DNA of 64,000 nt from CAZICM01 sp964537685 (GTDB lineage: Bacteria; Myxococcota_A; Polyangia; Polyangiales; Polyangiaceae): contig CAZICM010000015.1 of assembly GCA_964537685.1 (NCBI GenBank), forward strand, positions 1-64,000. Reading direction: 5' to 3'. This document shows positions 56,427-64,000 of this stretch, piece by piece; within the stretch, counting starts at the first letter, position 1, and the number at the start of each line of letters is the position of its first letter. Below the pieces are notes generated by a model that made no database searches, was not told the DNA's origin, and was given only the letters and a program-made list of their open reading frames with translations. Both the position numbers and the translations under genes were made by a program.

Positions 56427-57929
56427 CTACCTCTCGCCTCCGCCCCGGTCATCGCCGTAGCGCAGGCGCTCCAAAAGTCTCCTCACCGAACTCATCCCCA
56501 GCACGCGCGTGAACACAAACACGCCCGTCACCGCACTCATCAGCACCAGCAAAAACGGCCAGTGCGAAAACAGCGTGAGCCACGCCTTGCCCGAAATTAA
56601 AAGCCTCGGATGAAAAGGCTCGGGGGGTAATGTCTCGCGCTGATACACGCCGATCACCAAGCCCACGGGCGTCAGCACGAGAGCCAGAAAGGCAAGCACC
56701 TCATTGAGAATCGCCTCGCGCTCCGCCGACAGATGGTTGTTGATCTCATTGATCTCATCCGTCACCTCCGCGAACAGCCCATCGATATCCAGCGCGCGCC
56801 GCATCGCCCTGTAAAATTTGTCGTGCCGCTCTTCTGCGCTGATATGGCCGAAATCGTAAATCGCCGTGTAATTCAAGAGCTCAAGGCGCAGCCACCGGAA
56901 CAGCCGCGTGTCCGGGTTATCGCTCATCTTTGCGCACATCGCCGATAGCCAGATCAGCCGCAGCCGCTGATGCTCAACGAAAATCCACTTGTACAAATAG
57001 CGATCGCGGATCGTCTCATCGAAGCGGCCCAAGAAGCCTTCCTGCTCTCCCACTTGGATCACCCACGTCACGCCCAAGGGTGAAAAGAGACACAGCTCAT
57101 TCGCCGACGGACGCCAAGAATGACTCCGATCGTCGTCATCTTCATCGGGTGGCGGTTCAATTTGATCGCTATGGTGCGCCAGCCTGATGCGATATTGTTC
57201 TCCTTTGGAAAGCGGCTGTTTTACAAAAAGCGCAACCACGCCCATCGGATTCTTCCGGCTCCCTTGCGGAGGCGAAGGATCGAGCCCCGGCACCAGCAGC
57301 GCAAGCCAGTGCCGAAGGGACGTCTCGGCGAGAGGCTTGGCTTCGGCCATCGCCGCAAACGGATGAGCCTTGCTCTCTCCGCCCGCTCCCGCCTTCTTGC
57401 GGGGCAGCGTGTCCGCCGTCAGATGATTCCATCCGCGCCTCACAATCGCCGCGTATGTGTCCTGAAATTCGCGCAAAAAATCGCCAAGCGGCCGGACCCC
57501 CAGCACCATAAACATATAGCCCGTGCGCATCACATACAGCGTCGGACCACAGACGATCTTCACCGGCACGCCAGGCGCATCGCCTCCTTTGGGTTTTGCA
57601 TCAGGGGCATTTTTCGCGCGCCGGGGAGGCTTTTGAAAATTCCACACCAGCCTCGGATCGAACATATTCGAGTAGTCACCGCTGGTCTCAAAAGCCCGGA
57701 CAATAATGCCCTGCTCCACTTGTGCATCGAGGTGCGGCAACAGCCCTGCATCATCGATAGTTTTCCGCTTCCACAAGCCTGATTGCGTCAGCAGCTTTTC
57801 AAAATCGTCGAGATGAAATCGCCTTTGCTCATCTCCGCCATAGCGGTACGACAGCACAAGAAAAAGCGTGGAGCGCGATCCGATACGATCGCCGGCGGCA
57901 GCTTTTTGCTGGGGTTCAGGCTGGGCCAT
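56427..57929 (-). CDS. Two-helix C-terminal membrane protein, CorA-like topology
   Basis: About 500 residues. A soluble N-terminal region (about 15-380) with many Trp/Arg, then a helical stretch (INEINNHLSAEREAILNEVL) leading into two membrane helices (about 430-452 and 468-490). The order (long cytoplasmic domain, coiled helix, two TMs at the C-terminus) resembles the CorA Mg-transporter fold, but the GMN signature between the helices is absent. Function unknown. Convergent with the H1-like gene and divergent from the L,D-transpeptidase pseudogene. Start 57929 is chosen near the conserved region; 57971 possible. Confidence 0.68.
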   Translation of the reverse strand: MAQPEPQQKAAAGDRIGSRSTLFLVLSYRYGGDEQRRFHLDDFEKLLTQSGLWKRKTIDDAGLLPHLDAQVEQGIIVRAFETSGDYSNMFDPRLVWNFQKPPRRAKNAPDAKPKGGDAPGVPVKIVCGPTLYVMRTGYMFMVLGVRPLGDFLREFQDTYAAIVRRGWNHLTADTLPRKKAGAGGESKAHPFAAMAEAKPLAETSLRHWLALLVPGLDPSPPQGSRKNPMGVVALFVKQPLSKGEQYRIRLAHHSDQIEPPPDEDDDDRSHSWRPSANELCLFSPLGVTWVIQVGEQEGFLGRFDETIRDRYLYKWIFVEHQRLRLIWLSAMCAKMSDNPDTRLFRWLRLELLNYTAIYDFGHISAEERHDKFYRAMRRALDIDGLFAEVTDEINEINNHLSAEREAILNEVLAFLALVLTPVGLVIGVYQRETLPPEPFHPRLLISGKAWLTLFSHWPFLLVLMSAVTGVFVFTRVLGMSSVRRLLERLRYGDDRGGGER

Positions 57930-57954
57930 GGATGGGGCTACAATACCCATGGGC

Positions 57955-59473
57955 ATGAGCTTTGTGTGCATTGAAAAGCGGCTTGAAAAAGGCTTGTTTG
58001 GCCTCTGCTTTTCTGCCCTTGCCTTCCGGCTTTCAGCTTGTGTTCCAGACGGCGACCCACCAGGGCGCTCTCTCGATCGGCCCGCCGAAATGGCCGCCTA
58101 CCATCTTGTTTCAGCGGCCCCGGCGCATCTTAATGATGCCGAGCCCTCGCCCAGCATCGAAGCCGCCTCTCCGCGCCCCTCCGCCGACCTGCCCGCTCCC
58201 GGGAAAAAACTCGCCAGCATCGCGATGCGCACCTTTATTTATGTCGAACCCGATTCCCGTTCGCAGAAGATCGGCTACCTGCGGGCTGGAACCCTTGTCG
58301 ACCGGGCCGCCGATTCTTCGGGCGATATCGGCTGCCCCAATGGCTGGTACCGCATTTTTCCGCGAGGCTATGTATGCCAAGGAAAAAGCGCCTCGCTCGA
58401 TGCCAATCACCCCATCGTCCGCGCCACGGTAAGAGGCCCTAAGCGGGGCGAGCCTTATCCCTACCATTATGTATTTTCGCGCAGTCCCCCTCCGCCTTTA
58501 TATGTGAGATTGCCGAATGAATTGGATCAGCGCAGGGTCGAGGGCAGGCATAAAGGCGAAGCCATGCCGCTCCGTTCGCTTCAAGATATTAAATTGCTTG
58601 GTAATACCGATGAATTGACGCCATTTTTCCAAGCCGGCGAAGATTTACCCAAACCCTTTGGAGCCGAGGAAAAAGTGCGTTTTTCCGTGCATCGCGGACG
58701 CGCCAATGCCCGGGGGGCATTTGGGATTATGGCCCAATTTTCATGGACGGCGCGGCGCTTTGGCCTCACCACCGAATTGGATCTCATTCCTCTCGATAGA
58801 ACCCGCGCGGCGCCGCTTTCTGAAATGGCCGGCATTGAATTAAAATCGGCCGGCGTGCCGGCTTTTGTGATGCACCGCGGCCTAAAATCGCTGCGGCCCG
58901 ATGAAAAAGGCATTCTAAAACCATCGGAATGGGTTGCATTTCGTTCGGGATGGGAATTGACGGGACGCTCATCGGATGGTGCAAATATTTTAGTGAATTC
59001 TCCGCCGCCATCCTCTAAATCGGGGGATACGCCGGGCGTATATGTAGAAACGGCGATAGGATTGTGGCTTCCGCTTCAAAGCCTGCGTTTGGGAGAGCTT
59101 GGCCAGGATTTATGGGCTTACGTCCACGGGAAGAGGGGGCACGGGCGATCCTCAAACGACCAGCGCGACAGTGCAAGGCACCTTTTTCGTACAGACCAAG
59201 CATCTGACGGCCACCATGGATGGAAGCGAAGCCGATGTAAATGCGATCGAATTGCACGATGTTCCATACGTGCAGTATTTCCATCAGAATTACGCCCTGC
59301 ACGGCGCCTATTGGCACGATGAATTCGGCAAGGTGAGAAGCAATGGCTGTGTGAATTTGGCGCCCAAGGACGCGGCTTGGTTATTTGAGTGGACCGAGCC
59401 GCTTGTTATCGAGGGCTGGCATGGAGCGATGGCCCCCAGGGAAAGCGGGACATTGATTTATATTCATCCGTAA
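57955..59473 (+). pseudogene. Disrupted L,D-transpeptidase (YkuD) lipoprotein
   Basis: The first frame (57955-59120) encodes a lipobox-like signal (FRLSAC-VPD), an SH3-like wall-binding region (YVEPDSRSQKIGYLRAGTLV, GWYRIFPRGYVC) and the pre-catalytic region up to GLWLPLQSLRLGELG. The second frame (about 59099-59473) encodes the YkuD end: LTSTGRGGTGDPQTT, FFVQTKHLTATMDG, and the catalytic HGAYWHDEFGKVRSNGCVNL. They are joined out of frame, and the usual strand containing W..VDL..Q.L.AYEG between them is missing, so about 70 bp appear deleted near 59090-59110. Either a pseudogene or a sequencing/assembly error. The enzyme would cross-link peptidoglycan (3-3). Confidence 0.72.
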
Positions 59474-60999
59474 TGATCGCCAATTGCATGGTTTTTGCCG
59501 GGATTGCCCGTGAATATTTGGCCGTCCTCCAGATGCCACTCCACCGTGGTTACGCGCGAGGCAAATGCCCGATCGTGTGTAATCAATACAATGGCTCCTG
59601 GATACGATTGAAGTGCATTCTCGAGACGTTCGATCGAGGGCAGATCCAGATGATTGGTCGGCTCATCCAGCACGAGCGCCCAGGCATGGTGCCCAAGGCC
59701 AAGCGCCATCAAGAGCTTTCGGCTTTCCCCTGGAGAAGGCAGCGCCGAAGCGAGCAGCCTTTCGGGATGCACGCCCAGCGCGGCCACCGCCGACAATACC
59801 CGCCCCCGCACCGCCGCCGGCATCGCGAGCAGCCTTGAAAGAAGGGCTTTGCGATCGGCTTCTCCAAGCTCTTGAGGCACATACAAAATCTTATCGGCCC
59901 GCACCCGCGCATGCTTCAACAGCGAAAGCGCCAACGTCGTCTTTCCCGCCCCATTGTTTCCGGTCATGCGAATGCGATCGGCCCGGCCCACCGAGAGACG
60001 CACATCCTTGAGCACATCGCGCCCGCCCGCTTTTAATACCGGCAGATCGAGCCCAAAAATCCAAGGCGAAGGCGAAGGCTCGTAGCCAATAAAAATCGAT
60101 CGCCCAAGCTCTTTTTGAATCTCGATCGCCGAGGCTTCTTCTTGAGCGCGCTCGACTTTGTGATTGAGCACAGAGACCGTTTTGGCCAGCCTCCTCTCCG
60201 CCGAATTCACGCGGAACTTCTGCCCCATGCTCCGGCCGTCGTGATCGCGCGGACCTTTGATTTGCGACTTCGCGCTTCGCGCCGCATCCGCTCCCGCATG
60301 CGCCTGCTTGGCTTGATGAAGCTTCTGGCCGAGCTTGTGAATGCGCTCTTTCGCCTGCCGGTGCGCCTGCACTTCTTCCGCGCGCTCACTCTCCCAGGTC
60401 TGTTTGGCCTGCTCATACGCGCCCCGGTATAGCGATGCCGTTCCATTCGCAAAACGAAGCGTCCCAGCCGTCAGCGAACCGAGCAGCGCGCGATCGTGAG
60501 AGACGCATAAACCAAGCCCCTGAAACGAGCCGAGCGCCCGCAGAAGAAGCCCTCGCGCCGCTTCATCGATATGGTTGGTCGGCTCGTCCAGCAGCAGCAC
60601 ATCCGGCTCTTGAGCCAGCGCCGCCCCAATCTGCCAGCGCTTCCGCTCTCCCGGGGACAGCGTCTCCCAGCGCTCCAATTCGATAGGATCAAGGCATAAT
60701 TCTTGGCGCAATCGCCTTGCAATGCGATCGTTTTGCCAAGCAAAAGCTTCTATATCTGCCGAAAGGAGCTCGATCTCCTGGGGACATAGAGCTATTTTCG
60801 CCTGTTTTGGCAGGATTTCGATGCGTCCCGCCTCCGGCAAAAGCTCGCCCGAAAGCAGGCGAAGGAAGGTGCTCTTACCCGAGCCATTCTCGCCTACGAT
60901 TCCAATCCATTCGGATTGGATATGAAATTGAACATGACTAAATACAGGCGCCCGTCCCGCATAAGAAAATGCGAGGCGCTCCACGCGAAGCGAACCCAT
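59464..60999 (-). CDS. ABC-F family ATPase
   Basis: About 511 residues with two ABC domains and no membrane segments. Walker A GIVGENGSGKST and MTGNNGAGKTTLALSLL; signatures LSPGERKRWQ and LPSPGESRK; Walker B VLLLDEPTNHIDEAARG and ALVLDEPTNHLDLPS. The linker is Gln/Arg/Glu-rich. ABC-F proteins act on the ribosome (translation rescue or antibiotic protection) rather than transport. ATG 60999 follows AGGAG. Its end overlaps the pseudogene on the other strand by 10 bp. Confidence 0.92.
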   Translation of the reverse strand: MGSLRVERLAFSYAGRAPVFSHVQFHIQSEWIGIVGENGSGKSTFLRLLSGELLPEAGRIEILPKQAKIALCPQEIELLSADIEAFAWQNDRIARRLRQELCLDPIELERWETLSPGERKRWQIGAALAQEPDVLLLDEPTNHIDEAARGLLLRALGSFQGLGLCVSHDRALLGSLTAGTLRFANGTASLYRGAYEQAKQTWESERAEEVQAHRQAKERIHKLGQKLHQAKQAHAGADAARSAKSQIKGPRDHDGRSMGQKFRVNSAERRLAKTVSVLNHKVERAQEEASAIEIQKELGRSIFIGYEPSPSPWIFGLDLPVLKAGGRDVLKDVRLSVGRADRIRMTGNNGAGKTTLALSLLKHARVRADKILYVPQELGEADRKALLSRLLAMPAAVRGRVLSAVAALGVHPERLLASALPSPGESRKLLMALGLGHHAWALVLDEPTNHLDLPSIERLENALQSYPGAIVLITHDRAFASRVTTVEWHLEDGQIFTGNPGKNHAIGDHYG

Positions 61000-61202
61000 A
61001 CACACAACTCCTGAATCAACGGCGATTCGTTGAAGACACTAAAAAAGCGACCGTTTGGATTTCAGGAGCTGAGTTTCATGCGTGCTCTGGCCTTGCGAAA
61101 AAATACAAAAACCTCCCGCGCGGAGCCGCCTTGCTTGGGGGGCTGGGGATCTTCCCCACCGCGGTGAAGGTGAACTTTCATTAGAGGTCGGCCACAAAAA
61201 GA

Positions 61203-61240
61203 TCAAGCCCCCTTGGAGTTTCCTCCAAGGAGGCTTGTAA
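61203..61240 (-). terminator. Rho-independent terminator of the metalloprotease gene
   Basis: CAAGCCTCCTTGGA-GGAAAC-TCCAAGGGGGCTTG: a 14-bp stem with one mismatch and a 6-nt loop, followed by ATCTTTTTG on the minus strand, 26 bp after the stop of the gene at 61266-62459. Confidence 0.85.
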
Positions 61241-61265
61241 GTAAGTCGTTAGAAACGCTCTCTGT

Positions 61266-62459
61266 TTACTGGCAGGTTACGCCGCAGACGCTCTTCACTT
61301 CACCCACGCAGACATTGTCCCAGCCCGTCTTTCCGCAGTACGGATCGGCGGTGATGATCTTGTCCACGCACGCATCGCAGCCCGTCGACAGCTTCGCGCC
61401 CGTCACGCACTTGTCATGCGCGCACGCAACCGGCTGAGCTCCGCACGTCAGCCCGCAAACGCTCTTCACTTCACCCACGCAGGTCGCATCCCACTTGGTC
61501 TGGATGCAATACGGGTCCGCAGAGGCAATCTTCGCCACGCACGGATCGCATGCCGCATCCAAAACCGAGCCCGTCGCGCACTTGTCATGCGCGCAAGAAC
61601 CAGGTTGAGGAGGCGGAGGAGGATTGCCGCCGCCGGCCGCGCCGTAAATCGACGCCGCGCCTTGCTTGTCCTTATCGGTGAGCACCAGATCGCCCGTATT
61701 CGTTCCGTTGCACTGCGGGTAATGCATGACGGAATTTGAATCGTAGGGCGTTACGCCGCGGTAATTGCCGTCTTCGTAACACTTGCCCGATTCGGGACGG
61801 GTGTGCTCGTGCCTAAAGCCAAGCGCGTGGCCGAGCTCGTGGCGAAGCACGCCTTCCAGCGTAATTGCGCCGATATTGCCGAAGGAGCTCGTGTCAACGA
61901 GCACGTTGCGCGACGAGCGGCTTTGATTGGGGAAGAAGGCGCGGGCCAAATATTGCTGGCCGCTGACTTGGCGCACATCGAAGACGACATTGGTATTGCT
62001 CGCGGTGCATGCCGAGTCTTGATCGGCCTTGTAGATGAATTTCACGTTGGCCGCGGCTTCCCAAGCTCCCGTGGCGGCCTTCATCGCATTGACCATCTTG
62101 GTGTGGTTCGCGCCGAAGCCCGTGCTCACGCAGTACGTGAGATTCAGCTTCTTGGTGTCGTCCCACTTCACATCGACGCCGCCGGACTGATGAATCGCAA
62201 GCGCGTCTTTCTGAACGTTGCGCAAATAGAAATCCATCAGTTCGCGCTCATCGACAATGGGTGTATCGCCGTTGACGATCCAGACACCCGTGTCGGCTTC
62301 TTGGTAGGCCTGAGCCTTGAACTCGTCGTAAGTCATGCCGTGAACGGCCGTATTTTCCTCATCGGTTCCATCGCCGCCGCCGGCGGAGCAGCCCGGAATC
62401 AAGAGGGCGCCAAGCAAAAAGGGAGCGCAGAGGGCGAAAGCATGACGAAGTGTGGGCAT
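61266..62459 (-). CDS. HELGH zinc metalloprotease lipoprotein (M57/matrixin-like) with Cys-rich C-terminal repeats
   Basis: 397 residues from ATG 62459 (GGAGG upstream). Lipobox LLIPGC-SAG; catalytic RHELGHALGFRHEHTRPESG (HExxHxxGFxH, three His zinc ligands) and a Met-turn SVMHYPQCNG; the domain resembles the dual-action HEIGH (M57) family. Two C-terminal units of about 50 residues follow a Pro linker (CAHDKC...CDPCV...YC...WDATCVGEVKSVCG). Secreted or lipid-anchored protein-degrading enzyme. A clear terminator lies downstream. Confidence 0.9.
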   Translation of the reverse strand: MPTLRHAFALCAPFLLGALLIPGCSAGGGDGTDEENTAVHGMTYDEFKAQAYQEADTGVWIVNGDTPIVDERELMDFYLRNVQKDALAIHQSGGVDVKWDDTKKLNLTYCVSTGFGANHTKMVNAMKAATGAWEAAANVKFIYKADQDSACTASNTNVVFDVRQVSGQQYLARAFFPNQSRSSRNVLVDTSSFGNIGAITLEGVLRHELGHALGFRHEHTRPESGKCYEDGNYRGVTPYDSNSVMHYPQCNGTNTGDLVLTDKDKQGAASIYGAAGGGNPPPPPQPGSCAHDKCATGSVLDAACDPCVAKIASADPYCIQTKWDATCVGEVKSVCGLTCGAQPVACAHDKCVTGAKLSTGCDACVDKIITADPYCGKTGWDNVCVGEVKSVCGVTCQ

Positions 62460-62708
62460 AGCGAAATCCTCCGAGTCAAAAGCCAAAAAAATCGATCTAA
62501 AACTGCGTGAGAGACCGCATTGAAACGCGGCGCGGACGATTTCGTCCATGGCGTTTGGTGCGCGCTTCCAAGCTCAAAAGACTGCGAAATGCATGGGTCA
62601 AAAATCTCCTAACCGCATGAAATCGATGTTGGTTTAAAACGATTTATTTGCCGCGGCGGCACGATGGTATTGACGGCGGACCCATGAGCCCGATAGGGTA
62701 AGCACAAC

Positions 62709-62978
62709 ATGGTGCGTGTTGTCTTCACTCCGCATTTGGAAAGGCATGTGCAAATCGCCTCCCGAGAGGTCGCCGGCGCCACGGTAAAAGAGGTTCTTGA
62801 AGCGGCGTTTACCGCGAATAACAAGGCCCGGCCGTATATTCTCGACGATCAGGGAGCCGTCCGTAAACACATCGCCATTTTCGTAAACGGAACCCTGCTG
62901 AACGACCGCACCCATCTATCCGATCCCGTGCCGCCGGGTGGAGAGGTGTATGTCATGCAGGCGCTGTCGGGAGGCTGA
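62709..62978 (+). CDS. MoaD/ThiS-like ubiquitin-fold protein
   Basis: 89 residues ending in the required Gly-Gly (YVMQALSGG). Begins MVRVVFTPHLERHVQIASRE, and contains VKEVLEAAFTANNKARPYIL and HIAIFVNGTLLNDRTHLSDP, matching the small beta-grasp sulfur-carrier fold. The downstream BNR-repeat gene starts two bases after its stop, and this pairing recurs in related genomes as a unit. Sulfur-carrier activity is predicted from fold and the C-terminal GG only. Confidence 0.85.
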   Translation: MVRVVFTPHLERHVQIASREVAGATVKEVLEAAFTANNKARPYILDDQGAVRKHIAIFVNGTLLNDRTHLSDPVPPGGEVYVMQALSGG

Positions 62979-62979
62979 A

Positions 62980-64000
62980 TTGGAAAAGCGTGTGTTGGTT
63001 GGGAGCCGCAAGGGGCTATTTATTTTAGAAAAAGCCGGGAACGCTTGGGCCATAGCCCATAGCCATTTTATCGGCGTTCCTGTCACTGCGGTTGTTTTTG
63101 ATCACCGCGATAACCGTATTTATGCGGCGGTTGGGCATGGCCACTTTGGGGCAAAGCTTCACGCTTCTGGGGATTCAGGCAAAAGCTTCGAAGAAATAAC
63201 GGCGCCGAAGTATCCCGAAAAACCCGAGGGCCTCGAGGATATCGAACCGATGCGCAAGGTGCCAATCCCATGGAATGTGGAGCAGATGTGGACGCTGGAG
63301 ATCGGCGGGAAGGATGAGCGTGGAACACTGTGGTGCGGCACGATTCCCGGCGGGCTTTTCTATTCAAATGACGCGGGAAACTCATGGAAACTCATTGAAT
63401 CGCTTTGGCTTCATCCAAAACGAAAGGAATGGTTTGGAGGCGGATATGATTATCCCGGCATTCATTCCATTTGTGTAGATCCCCGAAATGAAAAGCGTGT
63501 ATTGGTGGGTATATCCTGCGGCGGCGCGTGGCTGACAGAAGACGGCGGGGAAAGCTGGACATGCCGGGCCCAGGGCATGTACGGGGCCTATATGCCGCCC
63601 GAAAAGAAATACGATATGTATATTCAAGATCCTCATCGTATTGCCCAGTGCGCGGCGCATCCCGATATATATTGGGCGCAGCATCACAACGCGGTATTCC
63701 GCACGGACGACGGCGCGCTGTTATGGAACGACGTAACGAACGCAAAGCCTTCGAATTTCGGTTTTGCGGTGGCGGCGCATCCGGCCGATCCAAAGACGGC
63801 GTGGTTTGTGCCCGCGGCGGCGGATGCGTGCCGCGTGCCCGTGGATGCGAAGCTGGTCGTGTCGAGAACGAGGGACGGCGGGGAAAGTTTTGATGTGCTG
63901 CCTGTATGTGCCGGGACGTCTTACGATTTAATTTACCGGCATGCATTGGATGTGGATGCGTCGGGCAATTGCTTGGTGATTGGCTCGACAACAGGCGGAT
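62980..64000 (+). CDS. WD40/YVTN/BNR-like repeat protein (partial, runs off the right edge)
   Basis: Open from TTG 62980 (GGGAGG five bases upstream) to the window end, at least 340 codons with no stop. It contains BNR-type motifs (SGDSGKSFEEI, SNDAGNSWKLIE, TEDGGESWTCRA, TRDGGESFDV) of beta-propeller sialidase/exo-alpha-like proteins. No signal peptide, so probably cytoplasmic, consistent with its coupling to the ThiS/MoaD-like gene. Role unknown. An alternative GTG start at 62992 is less well spaced. Confidence 0.85.
   Translation, partial: MEKRVLVGSRKGLFILEKAGNAWAIAHSHFIGVPVTAVVFDHRDNRIYAAVGHGHFGAKLHASGDSGKSFEEITAPKYPEKPEGLEDIEPMRKVPIPWNVEQMWTLEIGGKDERGTLWCGTIPGGLFYSNDAGNSWKLIESLWLHPKRKEWFGGGYDYPGIHSICVDPRNEKRVLVGISCGGAWLTEDGGESWTCRAQGMYGAYMPPEKKYDMYIQDPHRIAQCAAHPDIYWAQHHNAVFRTDDGALLWNDVTNAKPSNFGFAVAAHPADPKTAWFVPAAADACRVPVDAKLVVSRTRDGGESFDVLPVCAGTSYDLIYRHALDVDASGNCLVIGSTTGG

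Noticed and set aside
57169..57782. Plus- and minus-strand ORFs within the two-helix membrane gene
   Set aside because: Shadows of the 56427-57929 coding frame.
61213..61437. Plus-strand 74-codon ORF
   Set aside because: Spans the terminator and the antisense end of the metalloprotease; no support.
1..64000. tRNA, rRNA, integrase or IS element
   Set aside because: None recognised by eye; no T-arm/anticodon pattern or transposase motif was found.

Overview
The window looks like a Myxococcota (myxobacterial-type) chromosome fragment, probably from a draft assembly or MAG. Three lines of evidence point there: two large secreted proteins end in MYXO-CTERM-like anchors (Cys-rich motif, hydrophobic helix, Arg cluster); one lipoprotein carries myxobacterial DUF4215-type repeats (CGDG...EQCDDGN...DGCSDTC); and there are many Gly/Ser-rich lipoproteins, a REC-PATAN-roadblock regulator and a DUF4157 protein. 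No rRNA, tRNA, CRISPR array, integrase or recognisable insertion sequence was seen. Three runs of exactly 100 N (1053-1152, 32272-32371, 33416-33515) are scaffold joins. Each falls inside an in-frame tandem repeat, so the two apparently broken genes there are most likely intact.

1-8 kb is an accessory-looking region. A CHAT protease / STAND NTPase / TPR protein is followed by a lipoprotein. Three copies of one 0.8-kb gene-repeat lie here (a 3' end, a full copy and an internally deleted copy). A neprosin-like lipoprotein is translationally coupled to a Cys-rich lipoprotein. 8-13 kb holds two secreted/lipidated proteins with c-type heme motifs and a 1,100-residue MopE-like, MYXO-CTERM surface protein. 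13-17.5 kb is a sulfate-uptake operon (outer-membrane porin, binding protein, DUF2325, CysT, CysW) with no cysA and a leader containing three hairpins. 18-23.4 kb is a three-gene operon headed by a 1,496-codon DUF4157 protein with a toxin-like layout.

23.9-27.8 kb encodes a regulator set: a REC-PATAN-LC7 protein, then an overlapping histidine kinase and NtrC-type regulator. 27.8-31.8 kb is a lipoprotein cytochrome with 33 candidate heme motifs. 32-38.4 kb is an M36 fungalysin-type protease with long Cys-rich and Ca-binding repeats and a MYXO-CTERM anchor. 38.8-42.4 kb is a tightly overlapping three-gene operon (small protein, PIN-nuclease protein, P-loop ATPase). I could not assign it to a known system, and it is the best candidate for something undescribed.

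42.5-64 kb is mixed. It holds a PPC/DUF4215 lipoprotein, a YciA-like thioesterase, Bcp peroxiredoxin, an NsrR-type regulator with a truncated hemoglobin, a zinc-ribbon/TPR membrane protein, a methyltransferase and a Tll0287-like heme lipoprotein. It also holds a lipoprotein with a 24-residue Cys repeat, a histone-H1-like Lys/Ala/Pro protein, a two-helix membrane protein, a disrupted L,D-transpeptidase, an ABC-F ATPase, a HELGH metalloprotease, and a ThiS/MoaD-like protein coupled to a BNR-repeat protein that runs off the right edge. The overall picture is an envelope- and surface-rich genome with unusual investment in heme proteins, secreted proteases and signalling.
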